A stretch of 64,000 nt of DNA from assembly GCF_015319355.1 (NCBI RefSeq), contig NZ_JADILU010000009.1:62001-126000 (forward strand), written 5' to 3'. The position numbers were made by a program, and so were the translations under genes. The notes beneath the pieces are model-generated. The model did no database searches. It had not been told where the DNA came from and saw nothing but the letters and a program-made list of their open reading frames with translations. The DNA comes from Psychroserpens luteus (lineage in GTDB: Bacteria > Bacteroidota > Bacteroidia > Flavobacteriales > Flavobacteriaceae). Every line of letters starts with the position of its first letter. Position 1 is the stretch's first letter. Shown here in pieces: positions 55,701 through 64,000 of this stretch.

Positions 55701-57613
55701 TTAACTTATCAAACCCACAAACTATCTATTTGCGTGTTGAGAACATAACAGATCCAGACTGTTTTTCTACTTCATCTTTTCCAATTGAAGTAGGTACAAA
55801 TCCTGAATTTAATGAGCCAACAGATATTTTCATTTGTGACGATCAAACCAATGATGGTAGTGTAAATTTTGATTTTAATGTTCAATTAAATGAAATCATA
55901 GATAACTTACCAGAAATTCAAGAAGTAACGTTTCATGCATCACAGTCAGATGCTCATAATAATGAAAACTCATTACCTCTTAGTTTCGACAATACGGTAA
56001 ATCCACAACAAATTTATGTGAGAATAAATAATGGTTCTATTTGTGAGTCTTACACATCATTTGTTCTAAATGTTATTGCAGCTCCAGATGTAAATGAGTC
56101 AATTCCATTAGAGCAATGTGACGATGATTATGATGGGATAACAACATTTGATTTAACACAAACAGAATTTGATATTTTAGACGTAAGACAAGATAATATT
56201 GTCATTACATACCATGTAACAGCTGATGATGCTTTAGCACAATTAAACGCAATACCAGATCCAACAAATTACACTAACCTTACAAATCCTCAAACAGTTT
56301 ATATTCGTGTAACTAACACTATTTCAGATTGTTTCGTTACACTACCATTAGAACTCATTGTTAATCTTCCTCCTGTATTTAATCCAATAAGCAGCTTTGA
56401 AATCTGTGATACTGAAACAGATACGACAGACTTAACACAAATAAACGCAGCTTTATTAGATGAAACTGAAAATGTGATTGTAACATATTTTTCTTCGGAA
56501 GCAGATGCACGTAATCAAGAAAACGCTTTAAACAACGATTACGCATATCTTACCAATAACGATTTATTATTTGCTCGTATAGCATTTTCTACGACACAAT
56601 GTTTCATCATTCATTCTTTAAATTTGGTTGTAAACCCCTTACCAGTGGCCAATCAACCTATTGATTTAGAATCATGTGATAATGACTTTGATGGTTTCTT
56701 AGAGTTTAGTTTAACGCAACAAAACGCACAAGTATTAGGTACTCAAGAAGCAAACGACTTTACAGTAAGCTATTATTTAGATCAACTATTAGCAGAAGAA
56801 GGTGTTGATGCTCTTGGAGACTCTTATGACTCTATGACTAATGAAACCATTTATGTTAGAGTAGAAAACAACACAACTGGTTGTTATAGTACGACCTCAT
56901 TTATGATTATTGTTTATGAAAGACCTATTTTAGATATAGGAGATCAAGTTGTTTGTATAGATAACCTACCACTTATTGTAAGTGCAAACACCAATAACGT
57001 AGGAGACATATACCAATGGTCTACTAATGAATCAACACCAGAAATTGAAATTACAGACATTGGCACCTATTCTGTCACAGTTACCACACCAAATGGATGT
57101 GTAACAACAGAAGTCTTTGAAGTCATAGAATCTGAGTCTGCAACAATTGAAATTACAGAAACTGTTGATTTTTCAGACCCAAATAATATTACAGTGACTA
57201 TTAGTGGTATTGGTAATTACTTATATCAATTAGATAATTTTCCACCTCAAGAATCTGGATTTTTTGAAAACGTAACTTTAGGATACCACACTATTACAAT
57301 TATAGATTTAAATGGATGTTCAGAAGTTAGTAAAGAAATCGTGGTCATTGATGCTCCTAAATTCTTTACACCAAATAATGACTCTTACTTTGATACATGG
57401 CATATTACAGGTGTAGAAAACTTAACAGGAACTATGGTTTACATCTATGATCGCTACGGAAAATTGCTAACCACATTAGACTCGCAGTCTAGAGGTTGGG
57501 ATGGCTACTACAACGGAAACCTTATGAGATCTAGTGATTATTGGTTTGTTGCAGATGTCAAAAAAGGTAATATTGAGTTTCAAGTGAAGGGACACTTTTC
57601 TTTACGACTATAA
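52772..57613 (+). CDS. Giant choice-of-anchor-L T9SS type B protein with eleven Cys modules
   Basis: The product has 1613 residues with a signal peptide (about 1-22, ending VSAQ). A choice-of-anchor L domain (about 35-270) has FENGIMLSTGNAISGG, FDFISVTNQIKFNYILASEE and SIKLVIADQTDKNYDSAVFI. An Ig-like domain follows (about 272-350), then eleven modules of about 95 residues (about 352-1390). Each module has an early Cys, an acidic DDDxDG-like loop, FDL, a YHxT/FxET strand, an NPQTIYxRVEN strand and a late Cys. The end has an Ig-like and a SprB-like segment (SDPNNITVTISGIGNYLYQL) and the sorting domain PKFFTPNNDSYFDTWHI, YDRYGKLLTTL. Adhesive function is inferred. Confidence 0.88.
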   Translation: MNFFKKSLSSLLCLFCCIVSAQQISIDNSFNEQELIENNLIQGCVETSNIQSQFNGEINGFNSFAYFERAGSSFPFENGIMLSTGNAISGGNTQNNAILNEGQPNWGTDPDLEAALGITGTVNATSIEFDFISVTNQIKFNYILASEEYFGDFPCNYSDGFAFLIKQTGTTDPYENIAVIPGTTTPVNTNTIHDDIVGFCSASNGEYFEGYNIGDTNYNGRTVVMTAMADILPNVQYSIKLVIADQTDKNYDSAVFIEGNSFNATVDLGNDIQTCASTVTLDGNIDNIDATYTWFLDSNVLTGETQSTLNATQTGVYTVFVEIPLAGSTCVIEDTVNVILSSTQAADAITDYELCDDTSGDEQEIFDLSTKDAEILASVPNSSYNITYHLTASDAQSDSGVISGTFQNLSNPQTIYIKIEDTINGCLAYQSFDLIVNPLPIVTAPTHLIACADSAADGTTLIDLSEKDDEITNGNLDLVVTYHLTQNDATNGINAIPLPYANTNTNETIFVNVTNSITGCSSTTTLSFEVINKPVINNGEHYIDACDADEDGFATFDLSSTIDDILQGLTGVTVTFYETQEDADLGINPIADETNYSNINNNVQTVYIRVEDNTTGCASIAAIEIHTNLLLTGTNIKDIGLCDENNNGEEAFDFNEITDTFLDDLEDIMGYEINIEYYLTEEDRDNQTNAIDTTVSFTTTENPQTIYMHISSPSCGEDAEFDLILNPITEFDPIDTQIICDEDQDGITNIYLNQFNTLITNGQPDFTVRYFATEEDAENNENALPVVYTNTNTTETIYTRITFGPTSCADVNSFDIQVLPAPLSNEPTGIIICDDDQDGVSIINLNSKISEVVDDQTNINITFHTTFNDAEDDINAITSTAFYPASTDTIFVRVENAISGCASIESFEVIVNTLPIINDISLYKFCEIGDDDFGEFIFSSQDSEILNGQTGKEVFYFENATDAANNTNPIDKDAVYVNLSNPQTIYLRVENITDPDCFSTSSFPIEVGTNPEFNEPTDIFICDDQTNDGSVNFDFNVQLNEIIDNLPEIQEVTFHASQSDAHNNENSLPLSFDNTVNPQQIYVRINNGSICESYTSFVLNVIAAPDVNESIPLEQCDDDYDGITTFDLTQTEFDILDVRQDNIVITYHVTADDALAQLNAIPDPTNYTNLTNPQTVYIRVTNTISDCFVTLPLELIVNLPPVFNPISSFEICDTETDTTDLTQINAALLDETENVIVTYFSSEADARNQENALNNDYAYLTNNDLLFARIAFSTTQCFIIHSLNLVVNPLPVANQPIDLESCDNDFDGFLEFSLTQQNAQVLGTQEANDFTVSYYLDQLLAEEGVDALGDSYDSMTNETIYVRVENNTTGCYSTTSFMIIVYERPILDIGDQVVCIDNLPLIVSANTNNVGDIYQWSTNESTPEIEITDIGTYSVTVTTPNGCVTTEVFEVIESESATIEITETVDFSDPNNITVTISGIGNYLYQLDNFPPQESGFFENVTLGYHTITIIDLNGCSEVSKEIVVIDAPKFFTPNNDSYFDTWHITGVENLTGTMVYIYDRYGKLLTTLDSQSRGWDGYYNGNLMRSSDYWFVADVKKGNIEFQVKGHFSLRL

Positions 57614-57716
57614 TTCACTTAAAAACAGCACAAACATCTGAATAAGTAGTTTATCCAAAAAAGCACCTCTTAAACTAAAAATACTCAGTAATGGGTATTT
57701 TATAGTTAATTTTACG

Positions 57717-57750
57717 TTCTACATTTACTATTCCCAAAGTAAATGTAGAA
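57717..57750. promoter_or_regulatory. 13-bp perfect inverted repeat in the leader of the 1888-residue gene
   Basis: TTCTACATTTACT (57717-57729) and AGTAAATGTAGAA (57738-57750) are separated by eight bases and end 33 bases before the start codon. No T-run follows, so it is not a standard terminator. An operator or a structured 5' leader are the options. Confidence 0.5.
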
Positions 57751-57783
57751 TGACTTAACCTATATCACAATTAGTTACTAATA

Positions 57784-60700
57784 ATGATAAGGGATTACTA
57801 TAGCTTTTTTATACTGTTTTTTGTTTTAATTACTGGAGTTCATGCGCAGCAAATTACAACAGATGACACACTACCCCTTCTGTCACTTATAGAAAATAAC
57901 TTTGGTCAAGGTTGTGTTGAAATATCAAATATTTCATCATCAATTAATGGTTCAATTAATGGGCTTTCAAGTTATGGTTCTTTTGATAAAGCAACCTCTA
58001 ATTTCCCTTTTGAACATGGAATTCTACTAAGTACAGGTAATATAAATTCCGCAGGAAATACAATTAATACGAGTCCGTTAAATGAAGGTGGTAGTAATTG
58101 GGGAACAGATTCCGATTTGGAAAATGCACTCGCAATAACAGGTACTATAAACGCTACAGCAATTGAGTTTGACTTTATTTCCGTAGCAAACCAAATTCAA
58201 TTTAATTATTTACTAGCTTCCGAAGAATACCTTGGCACCAACCCTTGCTCCTATTCAGATGGTTTTGCTTTTTTAATTAGAGAAGCAAATTCTACTGGAC
58301 CTTTTACAAATATTGCTATTATTCCTGGCACGTCAATTCCTGTAAACACAAACACTATTCATGATGAAATTGTTGGGTTTTGTCCAGCATCAAACGACAC
58401 TTTTTTTGATGGTTACAATCTTGGAGACACTAATTATAATGGACGTACAATCGTTTTAACTGCAACTGCATCTATACAACCCAATGTACAATACAGTATC
58501 AAATTAGTGATTGCAGATCAAGGTGATGAGTTTTATGATTCCGCAGTATTTATTGAAGGAAATAGTTTTAACGCAGCGGTTGATTTAGGTCCAGATATTG
58601 TGACTTGTGGAGATTCTGTTGAGCTTAATGGAAACATAGAAAATAGTCAAGCAAGCTACGAATGGTTTCAAAACGGAACTCCAATTGCTGGTGAAACTAA
58701 TCCAACTTTAGAAGTTACTGAGACTGGAACCTATAGAGTAGAAATTAGTATTACATTAAATAATACCTCATGTGTTATAGAGGATGAAGTTGAAGTCACC
58801 TTAAATTCTGAACAAGCGTCAGGTGAGATTTCAGATTATTTAATTTGTGATGATCCTTCAAATGATGGTTTAGAAACGTTTGACCTATCCACCAAAGATT
58901 TTGAAATAGAATTCCTATTACCTCCATCAAATTATAGTATTACGTATCATATTTCTTCGCAAGATGCGCAGAGCGGAGAAAACCCATTACCTAATAATTA
59001 TCAAAACACATCGTCTCCTCAACAAATTTTTGTTCGTACAGAAGATTTAGACAATGGATGTTTGGCATTTGCGTCATTTAATATCATTGTTAGTGAACCT
59101 CCTGTACTTGACGAACCAACAGCATTGATTGTTTGTGATGATGGGATTGCAGATGGATTTACGATGATAAATCTAGATGAAACGACTAATGAAGTCACTA
59201 ACGGAAACCCTAATCTTTATGTAAGCTATCACTATTCTCAACAGGATGCTAATACTGGTGATAATGCTTTATTTTCTCCATACAGCAATATTAATCCTAA
59301 TGAAATCTTATACATTAGAGTGTATGATGCTACCACAGGATGTACCAATACTACGTTTGTAGATATTTCTGTACTAGATAATCCTATGGTAGATACAACT
59401 AATCCACAATACATTAACGCTTGCGAGGAAAACGAAAATGGCATAGCCGATTTTGACCTAACCAGTATCATAGAGGATCTCTTAGACGGTTTAACTGGTG
59501 TTACAGTAACCTTCCACGAAACTAATGAAGATGCACAAACAGGAAATAATCCTATTGCAGATCCAGATACTTACCAAAATATTGTTCCTGGTTTACAAGA
59601 TATTTATATTCGTATTGTAGATGAAGATACAGGTTGTTTTGTTATTGTGCCATTAGAATTACATAGTAACATTCCTGAAAGCGGATTTGGTGGTGACCTC
59701 TATAACGTGTGTGATGATATTTCTGCAGATGGTATCGCAGATTTTGATTTAAACGAAGTTGAACTGGACTTACTTAATGGCTACGACGAATTTGAAATAA
59801 CGTTTTATGAAAGCGAAGACGACCTTACTAATGGTGTAAATCCTATTGATAAAACAATTCCTTATACTGTATCAACGAGTCCAACTACGATTTACGTTAC
59901 AGCAATAGACGGAGAATGTGCATCAAATTTAACTATTAATTTAATAGTCTATCCTCCAGTTGATATTCAAGGACTTGGTGAAGTTGATTATTGTGATGAA
60001 GATACAGATGGTTTTACCACCATTTTTTTAGAAACATTCAATACCTATGTTAGTACAGGTGTTAATGGTGCTAATGTAAAATATTTCTTAACCGAAGAAG
60101 ATGCGATTAATGACGAAAACTTCTTAGAACCTTATTATGCTAATGTTTCTAATCCGCAAGTGGTTTGGGTTAAAGTCACAAATTCAAATACAGGTTGCTA
60201 TGATATTGCTCCTTTAACAATCAATATCTCAAATGCTCCAATTGCTAACAATCCAACAGATATTATAATTTGTGATGATGATCAAGATGGGATTTTTAAT
60301 GTCGATTTAACACCAAAAATTACAGAAGCTGTATCAAATACTAACAATCTCAATATTACATTTTATAACGATTATAATAATGCTTTTAATGCTGAAAATG
60401 AGATTGCAACACCTGAGAGTTATGATACCACATCACAATATATTTTTATAAGAGTTGAAAATGCATCTACAAGTTGTTTTACAATCGTTTGGTTCTACAC
60501 TTACATTAATACTGAACCTGCTTTTATACCAATTACTAATTTTGAAAACTGCGAAGCAGATGGTAATGGTATAGCAGATTTTTACTTTTATTTAAAAGAT
60601 ACCGAAATCCTTAATGGTCAAGCAGGAAAAGATGTCTTGTATTTTGAAACTGCTCAAGATGCGATAGACAGAACAAATATCATTGATAAATATTCACCAT

Positions 60701-63450
60701 ATCAAAACACGTCAAGTCCACAAATAATGCATGTTCGTGTTGAGAATTTCACAGATATTAGTTGCTTCGGAACATCGCAGTTTGAATTAGAAGTTGGCTC
60801 TCTCCCACCATTTAACGAACCTATAGATATTTTTGTCTGTGATGATATTTCTAACGACGGAATTGAAAATTTTGATCTCAATCTTAAAATTTTAGAAATT
60901 TCCGAAGGCATTACTCAAACATTAAGCATCTCATTTCACCCATCTCAATACGAAGCAGATCAAGACCTTAATGAATTCTCTTTAGATTTTGATAATTTTA
61001 CAAATCCGCAACGAGTATATGCAAGAATTGAAAACGGAACATATTGTCACTCCACTATAGATTTTGACATCAATGTAATCCAGGTTCCAGATGTGAATGC
61101 TCCATCAGATTTAATACAATGCGATACAGATTATGATGGTTTTGTGAGTTTTAATCTTACCGATGTTGAAGTTGAAATTTTAGACGTTAGACAAGATGAT
61201 ATTGTGATTACATATCACGAATCTTTTAATGGTGCAGAAACAGATTCTCAACTTATTAATAATCCGGAGAATTATACGAATACATCAAATCCACAGACAG
61301 TTTACATCAAAATTAATAATACGGTTTCAGATTGTTATGTGACCTTACCTATTAATTTAATTGTCAATCTTCCACCTGCTATCATTGATTTTCAGACCTT
61401 CCAAATTTGTGACAACATACTAAATGAGTTTGACCTGAGTATTATAAATACCGAAGTTACTAACGAAACAGGAACCCTAATTAGCTATCATAATTCATTG
61501 ACAGATGCACAAGCAAACGCAAATTCTATAAATACAAATTATACATATCTCAGTAATAATGACACAATATTTATACGATTAGAAAATCCAACTACAGGAT
61601 GTTGGACCACTTATAATTTTGATTTGATTGTCAATCCATTACCTATTGCCAATATGCCATCCACATTCTTAGCTTGTGATGATATGGCCAATGATGGTGA
61701 AGAAAACATCGACTTAACACTTCAAAACAATGAAGTATTAGGTTCTCAATCTAGTACACTTTACACTGTAACGTATTACAATAATGATGCAGACGCTAAT
61801 AATGGTAATAATAGTTTACCCAACGATTATATAGCTAGTAACGGTGAAATTATTTTTGTAAGACTAGAAAACAATTTAACTGGCTGTTATGATACCACTC
61901 AATTCGATGTGCTCATTTATGAGCATCCACAACCTGCACAACCCATTATTTTATGTGATGAAGACTATGATGAGAGTACCACATTTGATTTAACGGTTTC
62001 AGAAAGTGATTTGTACTCCATTATGCCAGATTACATCACAATTTCATACTTTGAAACTCAAGAGAATCTAGACTTAGATACAAATCCAATTTTAAACCCA
62101 ACGAATTATACTAATAATTCAAATCCTCAAACCATATACATCAAGGCATTTAACTCACTTGCCAATTGTTATGCCACTGTACCTTTAGAGCTTCAAATTA
62201 ATTTACCACCAGCAATCAATGATTTTGAAACTTTTGAAATCTGCGATAATGCAACAAGTAGTTTTGATTTAAACACAATAAACTCAGTCATAGTTGATAG
62301 TAATACAAACGTTTTATTGAGTTATTATGATAATTTAAATGATGCTCAAAATAGTACCAATACTCTAGACTCAAATTACATTTACGCAACAACAAGTGAC
62401 ACTATTTATATTAGGATAGAAAATGAAACGACAACATGTTTCTACATCTACCCTTTTCAACTAACTATTTTACCATTACCAATTGCAAATCAACCTGATC
62501 CATTAGAGGCTTGTGATGATGATTTTGATGGCTTATTCAATTTCGATTTAGAGCAACAGGATAGTCAAATTCTTGGAAATCAAAATCCAAATAACTTTAC
62601 AGTGACTTATCATTCTACAATTGAGAATGCCAACTCAAATACTAATGCATTACCTACAAACTATGACGCTCAATTATTTGAGACGATATATGTACGTGTA
62701 GAAAACAACATAACTGGATGTTATAATTTAACAGAATTTATAACCTTAGTAAGACGTAAACCAGAAGTAGCAATTCCAGATCAAGTGGTTTGTTTGGATA
62801 ATTTACCATTATTAGTTAGTGCTAATACAACTATTTTTGGTGATTCTTATTTATGGTCTACTGGTGAAACCTCATCAGAAATAGATATTACAGATATTGG
62901 TACGTATTGGGTAACAGTAACTTCTGAATATGGTTGCGAAACCACAAGCGTATTCAACGTTACAGAGTCTGAAGCTGCAACTATTAATTTTACTGAAACT
63001 GTAGATTTTTCAGACCCAAATAACATAACAGTAACAATTAGTGGTATTGGTAATTACTTATATCAATTAGATGATTTTCCACCACAAGAATCTAACTTTT
63101 TCGAAAATGTTACTTTAGGCTATCATACCATAACAATTATAGATTTAAATGGTTGTGCAGAAGTCACTAAAGAAATTGTTGTTGTTGATGCACCAAAATT
63201 TTTCACTCCAAATAACGATGGCTATTTTGACACGTGGCATATTATAGGTGTTGAAACTTTACCTGGCACTATCGTTTACATCTTTGATCGTTACGGGAAA
63301 TTGATAAAAACATTAACCCATGCTTCTTTAGGATGGGATGGTTATTACAACGGAAATCTCATGAGAGCTAGTGATTATTGGTTTTTAGCAAAAGTTAGAA
63401 AAGGTGATATTAATTTTGAAGTTAAAGGGCATTTCTCTTTGCGTTTATAA
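57784..63450 (+). CDS. Giant choice-of-anchor-L T9SS type B protein with fourteen Cys modules
   Basis: The product has 1888 residues. The signal peptide spans about 1-21 (ending VHAQ). The choice-of-anchor L domain (about 35-270) has FEHGILLSTGNINSAGN and FDFISVANQIQFNYLLASEE. An Ig-like domain precedes fourteen modules of about 95 residues. Modules 1-11 line up with those of the upstream protein in order; modules 12-14 look like a second copy of modules 9-11. The C-terminal 210 residues are nearly the same as in the upstream protein, ending PKFFTPNNDGYFDTWHI, FDRYGKLIKTL and KGHFSLRL. Expected location is the cell surface or medium through T9SS. Confidence 0.88.
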   Translation: MIRDYYSFFILFFVLITGVHAQQITTDDTLPLLSLIENNFGQGCVEISNISSSINGSINGLSSYGSFDKATSNFPFEHGILLSTGNINSAGNTINTSPLNEGGSNWGTDSDLENALAITGTINATAIEFDFISVANQIQFNYLLASEEYLGTNPCSYSDGFAFLIREANSTGPFTNIAIIPGTSIPVNTNTIHDEIVGFCPASNDTFFDGYNLGDTNYNGRTIVLTATASIQPNVQYSIKLVIADQGDEFYDSAVFIEGNSFNAAVDLGPDIVTCGDSVELNGNIENSQASYEWFQNGTPIAGETNPTLEVTETGTYRVEISITLNNTSCVIEDEVEVTLNSEQASGEISDYLICDDPSNDGLETFDLSTKDFEIEFLLPPSNYSITYHISSQDAQSGENPLPNNYQNTSSPQQIFVRTEDLDNGCLAFASFNIIVSEPPVLDEPTALIVCDDGIADGFTMINLDETTNEVTNGNPNLYVSYHYSQQDANTGDNALFSPYSNINPNEILYIRVYDATTGCTNTTFVDISVLDNPMVDTTNPQYINACEENENGIADFDLTSIIEDLLDGLTGVTVTFHETNEDAQTGNNPIADPDTYQNIVPGLQDIYIRIVDEDTGCFVIVPLELHSNIPESGFGGDLYNVCDDISADGIADFDLNEVELDLLNGYDEFEITFYESEDDLTNGVNPIDKTIPYTVSTSPTTIYVTAIDGECASNLTINLIVYPPVDIQGLGEVDYCDEDTDGFTTIFLETFNTYVSTGVNGANVKYFLTEEDAINDENFLEPYYANVSNPQVVWVKVTNSNTGCYDIAPLTINISNAPIANNPTDIIICDDDQDGIFNVDLTPKITEAVSNTNNLNITFYNDYNNAFNAENEIATPESYDTTSQYIFIRVENASTSCFTIVWFYTYINTEPAFIPITNFENCEADGNGIADFYFYLKDTEILNGQAGKDVLYFETAQDAIDRTNIIDKYSPYQNTSSPQIMHVRVENFTDISCFGTSQFELEVGSLPPFNEPIDIFVCDDISNDGIENFDLNLKILEISEGITQTLSISFHPSQYEADQDLNEFSLDFDNFTNPQRVYARIENGTYCHSTIDFDINVIQVPDVNAPSDLIQCDTDYDGFVSFNLTDVEVEILDVRQDDIVITYHESFNGAETDSQLINNPENYTNTSNPQTVYIKINNTVSDCYVTLPINLIVNLPPAIIDFQTFQICDNILNEFDLSIINTEVTNETGTLISYHNSLTDAQANANSINTNYTYLSNNDTIFIRLENPTTGCWTTYNFDLIVNPLPIANMPSTFLACDDMANDGEENIDLTLQNNEVLGSQSSTLYTVTYYNNDADANNGNNSLPNDYIASNGEIIFVRLENNLTGCYDTTQFDVLIYEHPQPAQPIILCDEDYDESTTFDLTVSESDLYSIMPDYITISYFETQENLDLDTNPILNPTNYTNNSNPQTIYIKAFNSLANCYATVPLELQINLPPAINDFETFEICDNATSSFDLNTINSVIVDSNTNVLLSYYDNLNDAQNSTNTLDSNYIYATTSDTIYIRIENETTTCFYIYPFQLTILPLPIANQPDPLEACDDDFDGLFNFDLEQQDSQILGNQNPNNFTVTYHSTIENANSNTNALPTNYDAQLFETIYVRVENNITGCYNLTEFITLVRRKPEVAIPDQVVCLDNLPLLVSANTTIFGDSYLWSTGETSSEIDITDIGTYWVTVTSEYGCETTSVFNVTESEAATINFTETVDFSDPNNITVTISGIGNYLYQLDDFPPQESNFFENVTLGYHTITIIDLNGCAEVTKEIVVVDAPKFFTPNNDGYFDTWHIIGVETLPGTIVYIFDRYGKLIKTLTHASLGWDGYYNGNLMRASDYWFLAKVRKGDINFEVKGHFSLRL

Positions 63451-63494
63451 TATAATCTTAACATTTTTTAAGGTTTAAGAATTCTATCTATCCT

Positions 63495-63502
63495 TATCTT
63501 TG
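63495..63502 (+). promoter_or_regulatory. -7 promoter element of the last gene
   Basis: TATCTTTG, a match to TAnnTTTG, 18 bases before the ATG at 63521. It suggests the last gene has its own promoter. Confidence 0.5.
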
Positions 63503-63520
63503 CAATTGTTAAAATTGTAA

Positions 63521-64000
63521 ATGAAAACAACCCTTAAAATCTTATGCTTTCTATCTACAGTAATGGCTTTTAGCCAAAATATTACAGTAGATAGTCAATC
63601 GTACACAGCACAAGAATTAATAGAAAACATCCTCATTGATAGTGATTGTATTGATAATGTGAATGTTACTAATGTAGTAGGTGGTGATTTTTCTTCATCA
63701 GATAAAAGCTATGGCTTTTTTGATGCTACTGGTACAACATTTCCTTTTGAAACAGGTATCGTTATGAGTACTGGACGATTGTCAAACGTACCAGGACCTA
63801 ACACAACACTTAGTGATGACGATGCTCCAAATTGGACTGGTGATATCGATTTAGAAAATGCTCTGAATGAAAATAATACAACCAATGCAACCATTTTAGA
63901 ATTTGACTTTACATCTGTAGCCTCAGAAATTAGTTTTAGATATCTTTTTGCTTCGGAAGAATATCAAGAAGGAGATTCAAACACATGTAATTACTCAGAT
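63521..64000 (+). CDS. Choice-of-anchor-L protein, N-terminal part (runs off the window)
   Basis: From the ATG at 63521 an open frame runs 160 codons to the window edge. It has a signal peptide (about 1-19, ending AFSQ), then NILIDSDCIDNVNVTNVVG, GYFDATG-like SYGFFDATGTTFPFETGIVM, PNWTGDIDLENAL and FDFTSVASEISFRYLFASEEY, the choice-of-anchor L pattern seen in the two genes upstream. It is the third consecutive member but the most divergent. Whether it carries the same modules and sorting domain cannot be seen. Confidence 0.85.
   Translation, partial: MKTTLKILCFLSTVMAFSQNITVDSQSYTAQELIENILIDSDCIDNVNVTNVVGGDFSSSDKSYGFFDATGTTFPFETGIVMSTGRLSNVPGPNTTLSDDDAPNWTGDIDLENALNENNTTNATILEFDFTSVASEISFRYLFASEEYQEGDSNTCNYSD

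Noticed and set aside
57670-57710. Weak AAAATAC/GTATTTT hairpin after the 1613-residue gene as a terminator.
   Set aside because: The seven-base AT stem is too weak to call.
44464-63450. Calling the giant proteins SprB (the gliding adhesin).
   Set aside because: Only the C-terminal sorting domain and short segments resemble gliding-motility proteins; size and heads differ and no gliding genes are nearby.
1-64000. tRNA, rRNA, riboswitch and prophage or plasmid signals.
   Set aside because: No cloverleaf-like, rRNA-like, known riboswitch-core or integrase sequences were recognised by eye.

Overview
The window is AT-rich DNA from a member of the Bacteroidota, almost certainly a marine-type Flavobacteriaceae. 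The evidence is Bacteroidota-type -7 promoter elements (TAnnTTTG), type IX secretion (T9SS) sorting domains of both type A and type B, and lineage-typical families (DUF3276, DUF5606, DUF6607, long NusB). No rRNA, tRNA, CRISPR array, integrase or insertion sequence was recognised. Housekeeping genes make up most of the first 44 kb; the last 20 kb is an array of very large secreted proteins.

Layout. 1-6.5 kb: a probable haem acquisition locus. A TonB-dependent receptor and a HmuY-type lipoprotein run rightward; DUF6607, a periplasmic ankyrin-repeat protein, DUF2271 and the start of a PepSY membrane protein run leftward. 6.5-8.1 kb: HMG-CoA lyase and a LysE exporter. 8.2-11 kb: two T9SS cargo proteins (spondin domain; pappalysin-type metalloprotease). 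11-28 kb: metabolism and information processing (pyrD, pepT, yajC, nusB, Leu/Glu-type dehydrogenase, ABC exporter, M14 peptidase, acyltransferase, mazG, def, ruvX). 27.6-28.2 kb: a gene-free gap with three tandem look-alike units, read here as three small RNA genes on the minus strand. 28.2-36.3 kb: dapD, then a lipopolysaccharide/cell-surface glycan cluster (LTA-synthase-like transferase, GT9, three GT2, a KdkA-like kinase, a GT52/sialyltransferase-like protein) with strand-alternating genes and divergent promoters. 36.3-44.3 kb: tsaC-like, cca, ctaA, a GNAT, an ABC-2 transporter and several unknowns. 44.5 kb to the end: six consecutive rightward genes for T9SS type B (gliding-motility C-terminal) or choice-of-anchor-L proteins, the last cut by the window edge.

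The large secreted proteins share one cysteine-bracketed module of about 95 residues with an acidic DxDxDG-like loop. I count 34 copies in five complete proteins (4, 4, 1, 11, 14). The largest protein can be explained by internal duplication of a three-module block, and two neighbours share a 1,270-bp gap-free near-identical 3' half, so the locus is evolving by recombination.

The two signals I consider most likely to be undescribed are the three tandem small RNA units between ruvX and dapD, with an identical GTGAC-N15-GTGTCT promoter-like signature, and a strongly over-represented octamer CTTCGGAA (33 sites counted by eye on both strands, in all reading frames and between genes).
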